Assembly: GCF_001625215.2 (NCBI RefSeq)
Contig: NC_030389.2
Coordinates: 2,268,930 to 2,332,929, forward strand
DNA: 64,000 nucleotides
Direction: 5' to 3'
From: Daucus carota subsp. sativus
Taxonomy: Eukaryota; Streptophyta; Magnoliopsida; Apiales; Apiaceae
In this document: piece by piece, positions 57,601-64,000 of the stretch
Layout of the letters: each line of letters begins with the position of its first letter
How positions within the stretch are numbered: position 1 is the first letter of the stretch
Notes under the pieces: generated by a model
The model's input: only the letters and a program-made list of their open reading frames with translations
Database searches by the model: none
What the model was told of the DNA's origin: nothing
Made by a program: the position numbers and the translations under genes

Positions 57601-60600
57601 ACTGATGGAGTACGTGATATTATCATAAATTCTAAAATAAAAGGCTTGGAAAGGATAACTGATATTCACCCTAAACTCATGGCACTACAATATCCTCTGC
57701 TTTTTCCTCATGGCTGTGATGGTTTTCATAAGGAAATCCCGTTTGGCACAAGTCAGAACATGGCACAGAAGCGAAGAGAGATGATTACAATGAAAGAGTA
57801 TTATTCATACAAACTGCAAGTGCGTACTAATCAAGGTTTGAACTCTACTTTTTTTATTTCAGCATTTTTTTCCCATTAAATTTGTAGTGACAAATGGACC
57901 TATTACTGACCAGTCATGATAATTTCCAGCAATGACACCACGTCTTGGTGGTAGACTTTACCAGCAATATATAGTTGATGCTTTCTCAAGCATTGAGCAA
58001 GCCCGTCTCTGGTGGTTTCGCACCCACCAAACCACCTTGCGTACTGATCTATATACCAACGTGAAGAACTCTATGACATCAGGTAATTCGGACACTTCAA
58101 ATATGGGAAAAGGATTTATTTTACCCTCTGGATTTGTTGGATCAAGAAGGTACATGCAGCAGAATTTCCAAGACGCACTAGCTGTATGTCGATATATCGG
58201 ACACCCAGATGTTTTCCTTACAATGACCACAAATCCAGTTTGGGATGAAATAATGGAAATGATGAAGCTGATTCCTCACTGCAGTCCCCAGAATTCACCT
58301 GATGTTATAGCACGTGTTTTCCACTTGAAACTCCAGCAGTTAGTAGATGATATTAAGAAAAAGAATTATTTTGGGACATGCCTTGGAGGTATAATCTTTA
58401 ATCTCATATTTTTTGCTGTTGGCTATATTCATATACTGTGTAACATGTATCCTTTATTCTTCCATGTTCAACAGTTATGTACGTGGTAGAGTTTCAGAAA
58501 AGGGGTTTGCCACATGTGCACATGCTAATATGGTTGGATTCTGCCTCCAAACTTAATCTTCAAGCAAATGTGGACAAGTATGTTTCAGCTGAGATCCCGG
58601 ATGAAAAAATTGACCCAGTTGGTCATGCCGCTGTAAAAGCTTTTATGATGCACGGTCCATGCGGTAAAGAATTTCCAAAATCACCATGCATGAAACAATT
58701 CAAATGTACAAGACATTTTCCAAAGAAGTATGTTCGTTTGAATTTGTTTCAAAATTGGATGATACAAACTTGCAGGTTACACTATAATAAATCACTAACC
58801 GGTTGCATTATAAACTATGAAACAGGTTTTGTCAAGCTACCACATTTGATCAGTCGGGATTCCCAATATACAAGCGTAGGCAGACCAATATAACCGTGAA
58901 GAAAGGAAAAGCAGATCTTGATAATCAGTGGGTCGTTCCTTACAACCGTGATCTATTGGTCAGGTATCAATGCCATATGAATGTTGAAATATGTGCACAT
59001 GCCCGTAGCTTGAAATACCTGTTCAAGTACTGCCTTAAAGGCCATGACAGAGCTACAGTTGAAATTAGAGGGAAAAAACAAAGACCAAACAATGGAGATT
59101 TGTTGGATCAAAATGAGGATGAAATTCAGTCGTTTTTCGATGGAAGGTACATTTGTGCATGTGAAGCCGCTTATCGTATCTTTGGCTTCAATATACACTA
59201 CAGGTATGTCTTCACTGTTCACGAATGGAACAATCTGGGAAACATATGTCTAAATCTGAGTCATTGCTCTCTGAAATTTTGAAATATAAATCTTTTATCT
59301 TTTTAGTGTTGCTTCATATATTCATGGAATCAAATTTTAAAAATAAAACTAACTGATTAAAAAATATTATAGTTTGTACTTTCTCGGTTTCTGACTTCTA
59401 TGTCTGAAGTCATATTTACTGAAGCTTACCTATATTATTCCCTGTTCACGAATGGAACAATCTGGGAAACATATGTCTAAATCTGAGTCATTGCTCTCTG
59501 AAATTTTGAAATATAAATCTTTTATCTTTTTAAGTGTTGCTTCATATATTAATAGAATCAAATTTTAACAATAAAACTAACTGATTAAAAAAATATTATA
59601 GTTTGTACTTTCTCGGATTCTAATTTCTAAGTCTGAAGTCATATTTACTGAAGCTTACCTATATTATTCCCTGTTCACGAATGGAACAATCTGGGAAACA
59701 TATGTCTAAATCTGAGTCATTGCTCTCTGAAATTTTGAAATATAAATCTTTTATCTTTTGAAGTGTTGCTTCATATATTAATAGAATCAAATTTTAACAA
59801 TAAAACTAACTGATTAAAAAATATTATAGTTTGTACTTTCTCGGATTCTAACTTCTAAGTCTGAAGTCATATTTACTGAAGCTTACCTATATTATTCCCT
59901 TACAGTGATGTGTTGTCTAATATTGTAGTGATTTTATATATTTCATATGTGAAATAATAATGTTGTTTCATTTTGTTTGGCTTCAATATACACTAAAGGT
60001 CGTTGGCGGTTGAACGTCTCTCTTTTCATTTAGAAGGTCAGAAGCAATGTACTTTCCGTTCAAATGAGCCATTAGAGAAAATTGCAGAAAGAGAGAAGGA
60101 AAGACACACTCAATTAGAAGCCTACTTTATTCTGAATTCCACTGATACAAATGCAAAGAAATTCCTGTATGATGAAATACCCCAATATTATGTCTGGAAT
60201 GATGTGGATAGAATATGGACAACTAGGAAAAGAGGGAAGAAAATTGGGAGGTTGTCTTACACACATCATAGTGCAGGTGAATTATGGTATTTGCGACTAC
60301 TGTTGACCAAAGTGCGTGGAGCAACCTCTTTTGAGCATTTAAGAACAGTGAAAGGGACTATTTATTCAACTTTTCACGAAGCATGTAAGGAATACGGACT
60401 TCTTGATGATGACAGTGAATGGGATCAGGTTCTACAGGAATGTTCAGTTTCTGGATTTCCACAACAAATTCGCCAATTGTTTGTACACATCATGGTGAAC
60501 TGCAAGGTGTCAGATCTGAATTCTTTGTGGAACAATCACTGGAAAAACATGGTTGATGACATTTTGTTAAACCAGAGGAGAATAACAGGGAATCCACTTC

Positions 60601-62370
60601 TAATCCTCAACGAGAAACAACAACAGTTCTATGCTCTCGCAGGTAATTGTTAGGAACACGCATTAACGGTTTTATATTCTCCTGTTTTTGGTTGTATTTG
60701 TAATTTTGGGTTACTTCCATTTGTTGACAGAAATCCATAATCTACTAAAGACCATTGGAAAATCAATCAAGGAATTCAATCAATTGCCTCAGCCTCCAAA
60801 TAGTTATCTCGATTGTTCCGTAAATAATTTAATAATCGAGGAAACAAGTTACAACATTACAGACATGAAGAAAGAGTATGAACAACTGTTTGCAAGTTGT
60901 AACAAGGAACAGTTGGAAGTGTATCATGCTGTCATGGAATCTGTTGAGAAAAATGAAGGAGGCGTCTTCTTTATTTATGGGAGTGGAGGATGCGGTAAGA
61001 CCTACTTATGGCGAACTTTGATATCTAAACTCAGGTCAGAATGTAAAATCGTGTTACCAGTTGCATCTTCAGGCATTGCAGCAACTCTCATGCCCGGAGG
61101 CCGAACTGCACATTCCAGGTTCAAAATTCCAATTGTCCTAGATGAATATTCCATGTGTTCTATTTCTCATACATCGGATATTGCTGAATTGATTAAAAAA
61201 ACATCACTCATAATCTGGGATGAGGCACCGATGCAACATAGATATTCATTTGAGTGCTTAGATAGATCACTTAGAGATATTATGAAAGCAGTTGATCCTA
61301 AACGATTTCATATGCCTTTTGGAGGTATTACGATTGTTTTGGGTGGGGATTTTAGGCAAATCCTTCCTGTTATTCCCTTGGCTGGACGTGGTGAGATTGT
61401 TGGAGCATCTATTACAAGATCCAAGCTGTGGAAGTTGGCCAGTGTTTACAAATTACACCATAACATGCGTTTGAACAAGGGGAACAACAGGGAGGAAATT
61501 GAGGCTTTAACCCATTTTGCTCAATGGGTGTTGGATATTGGCGATGGTAAAGTTGGTCGACCAACAAACAACAATAAGGAATATGGTGAAGATGATATTG
61601 CAGTGCCTAAAAAGTTCTGCAACTTGGATTCAGATAATTCTGTCGATCAAATGATTCACAACACATTTCCAAATTTCTGGGAGAATTATCAAGATCCGGA
61701 TTACTTAAGTGAAAGAGCTATATTAACACCAACTAATCAAACAGTTGGAAATGTTAATAGCATTATCGTGGAAAAGATTCCCGGTGAGATGTCATCATAC
61801 TATAGCCTTGACACTGCAGAAGATTATCCAGGTACACAAAGAGAACAGTTGGCATCTTTCCCCCCAGAATATCTAAACTCCTTAAATATTCCCGGTTTGC
61901 CTTTGCATGAATTAAAGCTTAAAGTCGGTGTCGTAGTCATGTTGATGCGCAATTTGAATCAAACATTGGGTTTGTGTAATGGTACGAGGATGATGGTCAC
62001 CAAGTGTCTCCAATTCTGTGTTGAATGTGAAGTAATAGCAGGGCAATTTAAGGGAACAAAACATTTTATTCCAAGGATGGAGTTATGTCCAACAGAAACA
62101 AGGCTACCATTCAAATTATGTAGAAAACAAATGCCTCTACAAGTATGCTATGCCATGACCATAAACAAAGCACAGGGGCAATCTCTTGAAAGAGTTGGTT
62201 TGTTTTTGCCAAAAGGAGTCTTCACACATGGCCAGTTCTATGTAGCAGTAAGTCGTGTAACCTCGCCACAGGGTCTAAAATTATTCATCGATGACGAGAA
62301 TGGAAACAGCACATACATCACTCAAAATGTAGTTTACAAGGAAGTGTTCTACAATTTACCAGTTATTTAG
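54618..62370 (+). CDS. Helitron Rep-helicase (replication initiator fused to PIF1 helicase)
   Basis: Seventeen exons join in frame into 1,802 aa: 54618-54672, 54772-54852, 55016-55126, 55263-55367, 55440-55613, 55712-55864, 55939-56106, 56192-56248, 56344-56448, 56612-56668, 56756-56812, 56924-57835, 57930-58388, 58475-58727, 58826-59203, 59999-60642, 60731-62370. Residues 1-374 are a charged, low-complexity N terminus. A zinc-binding-like CDKCHAW..CC follows (about 395-435). The Rep domain has TMTTNPVW, the HUH motif LPHVHMLIWL (His 845, 847) and the double tyrosine YLFKY (Tyr 980, 984) for strand nicking and rejoining. The PIF1 helicase has GSGGCGKT (1340-1347), WDEAP, GGDFRQILPV and INKAQGQS. 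It would nick and unwind DNA in the nucleus for rolling-circle transposition. The reading frame is open upstream of the chosen ATG. Confidence 0.9.
59204..59998 (+). repeat. Helitron intron 15 filled with tandem exon-1-like repeats
   Basis: Copies start at 59215, 59442 and 59671 (periods 227 and 229), each beginning CTGTTCACGAATGGAACAAT and similar to 54609-54730, the exon 1 / intron 1 region of the same gene. The tail (59895-59945) matches 54711-54755 (TTACAGT.ATGTGTTGTC). A 25-bp direct repeat, TTTGGCTTCAATATACACTA plus the AG/GT junction, occurs at 59181-59205 and 59976-60000 with one mismatch. Confidence 0.88.
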
Positions 62371-62880
62371 TTTTTCCACTTCTGTAACTGTAATTTCACT
62401 TTGAGTGTTGTTTGTAATCTATTTCCAACCTTATTTTGTATGAGGTACTAACTCGCACATTGAAATGGTTATTACATTATCCACTGCAATTTCCTTACAT
62501 TTATTGTTTGTTTCCGATATTGAAATATAAGGTTCAGCCTTTTAATATATGTAATTAGTCTCCAATATTGTTTGTTTAACAGTATTCCACAACCTTGACC
62601 GTCCTGTTCAATTTACACAACTAATAAAGTTAATAGAAGATAGTTGGCAAACTGACAGGTATTGAATATAATATTATAACAAGTACAATAATTCATCTAG
62701 GACTTAACCGTGGTTATTTCATATCTAGAAATAGATCTGAGTTTAAAGTATCAGCTGTTTCTTTCATTTGAAGAAGAAGAACGCATCAATCACAGTGTAA
62801 TAAATACATAGCATTACAAATCCTGCTACTTGCTTTTAATGTTTCAACTGTATGTATTAATATATATTTGTTTGTTACAG
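62371..62880 (+). other. Spacer between the two Helitron genes
   Basis: 3' region of the Rep-helicase gene and leader of the RPA-like gene. The acceptor TTGTTACAG directly precedes the ATG at 62881, so a leader intron is likely. No ORF of note. Confidence 0.5.
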
Positions 62881-63951
62881 ATGGCTTTCTACAACTACGA
62901 CTCCGTTGAAAAACTTGATGATTCAAAAGATGAGTGGACTGTTCGAGTTAGAGCGCAATCAGTTTGGAAGGGTATCACTAAAAAAACCGGTGAATTCAGA
63001 GGCCTAAACATAATATTCTTCGATGACTACGTAAGATTAATACAACATACTCCTTTCGTGAACATTTATTATTGTAAATAATATAGCATAAATAAATATA
63101 TGGTTTTCTGGCTTTAGAGTTCAAGGATCCACGGTTTCATAGCCTCACAAATTTGTCCAAAGTTTGAAGATCAACTTTATGAGGGTCAGATTTACATTTT
63201 ACAAAATTTCTCGGTAAAAGAATATAATGGTGATGAGACAAGTAGATCTGTGAGAAATGAGAAACATATCTACTTCACAAGTGAAACAAAAATGGAGATA
63301 GATACGAAGGTTGGAATAAAATTTCCAACTCATAGCTTTGACATTCGAAATTTAGATGAGGTGGATGCAATGAAGGGAGACAATAGATTTCTGAATGGTA
63401 ACTTTTTGGGACACATTACCTCCACATGTTTAAGTCACTTTTGATGAGGGGTACATCTAATATTAATTCAATTTCTTTATAGATTTTGCTGCCGTGGTAG
63501 AGGGAATTCCACAGAAAAATGTCTATACCAAGGACGATGTTGAGAGGTCACATGTTTCTTTCACAATAACTGATGGCAGGTATGTGAAATAAATTCATAA
63601 AATTAAAAAAACCGATTGGGAATATAATTTGAAATGTTAACTAGAAAAATTGTACGCTACTGCGCAAATTTGCAGGAAGTCACAAAATGTAACTTTCTTC
63701 AATGAGTTTGGTGACTTCTTTCTGGATGCATTTAGCAAAATTGAAGACAAACCAGTAGTCATTATAATATGCTGTGCCAAAGTAACTGAATGGAAAGGTA
63801 CATCCACCGTGCATTTAGTTCAAACAAATATGCACGTCGGATCATAATTCTTTTGTACTTTATCCGCAGGCGTTGTGTACTTGACTAATTTCCCTGCCAC
63901 AAGATTTTATCTAAATATCAAACATGTTGCTGTTACAATGTTGAAAGAGAG
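62881..63951 (+). CDS. RPA-like single-strand DNA-binding protein of the Helitron (3' partial)
   Basis: Exons 62881-63030, 63118-63397, 63483-63579, 63676-63797 and 63870-63951 join in frame to about 243 residues and the gene continues past the window. MAFYNYDSVEKLDD, EWTVRVRAQSVWKG, GLNIIFFDDY, IHGFIASQICPKFEDQLYEGQIY and VSFTITDGRKSQNVTFFNEFGD are the signature of OB-fold domains of the RPA 70-kDa subunit type that plant Helitrons carry. Its likely job is to coat the displaced strand during rolling-circle replication. It is on the same strand, 510 bp after the Rep-helicase stop, and appears to have its own promoter. No frame break seen. Confidence 0.85.
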
Positions 63952-64000
63952 GTTAGATTATTGTTCCAGTTAATTATTTTTAAGGTTTACAACATGTTAT

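Larger units (their letters stand above)
53785..64000 (+). mobile_element. Autonomous-type Helitron, right end outside the window
   Basis: Contains an intact Rep-helicase gene (54618-62370) and an RPA-like gene (62881 onward), the gene set of plant autonomous Helitrons. The 5' border is a guess: TTACTATACC...TTATAAAGCCTGAAGG at about 53781-53835 resembles Helitron 5' ends, but no TC start is certain. The 3' hairpin and CTRR terminus must lie beyond 64000. All introns have good splice sites and no frame break is seen, so it may be active or recently so. Confidence 0.85.

Noticed and set aside
59215..59945. CRISPR-like or satellite array
   Set aside because: The 227-229 bp period, lack of spacers and plant context rule out CRISPR; it is a three-copy tandem in an intron.

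Overview
The window is nuclear DNA of a flowering plant, probably a eudicot. The signs are AT-rich intergenic DNA, spliced genes with GT-AG introns, TATA-box promoters, and dense plant-type transposons: Mutator-like (MULE), hAT, PIF/Harbinger, Stowaway, CACTA, Helitron and a non-LTR insertion. The many CTCCCTCCGTCCC Stowaway-like elements would suit an Apiaceae-like asterid, but that is a weak guess. Nothing looks prokaryotic, and I saw no tRNA, rRNA or CRISPR.

Layout. 1-4700: a repeat fragment and a 3.46 kb MULE (912-4370) with 95-bp terminal inverted repeats (TIRs). Its transposase gene is broken by two nonsense codons and one frameshift. 4650-31900: three copies (A, B, C; minus strand) of a two-exon gene for a small multi-spanning membrane protein of unknown function, lying in tandem segmental duplications and riddled with MITEs, often nested two to four deep. 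31900-40800: intergenic DNA with hAT-type elements and one poly(A)-tailed non-LTR insertion. 40850-52800: three members (D, E, F) of a second small membrane-protein family and one long divergent relative (G) of the A-C family. Member E is interrupted by a 1.79 kb MULE with 417-bp, almost identical TIRs that carry a mirrored coding-like segment. 53100-64000: nested MITEs, then a large Helitron running off the right edge.

The Helitron is the most striking system. Seventeen exons join without a frame break into a 1,802-residue Rep-helicase with zinc-binding cysteines, an HUH nuclease, the two-tyrosine motif and a PIF1 helicase. A separate RPA-like single-strand DNA-binding gene follows. One of its introns (59204-59998) is flanked by 25-bp direct repeats carrying both splice junctions and is filled with three tandem copies of the element's own exon-1 region, which looks like a recent intron gain.

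Exon chains were joined by eye from splice motifs, reading phase and similarity between copies in the window. No database search was possible, so family names rest on recognised motifs and unknown genes are described only by what is visible.
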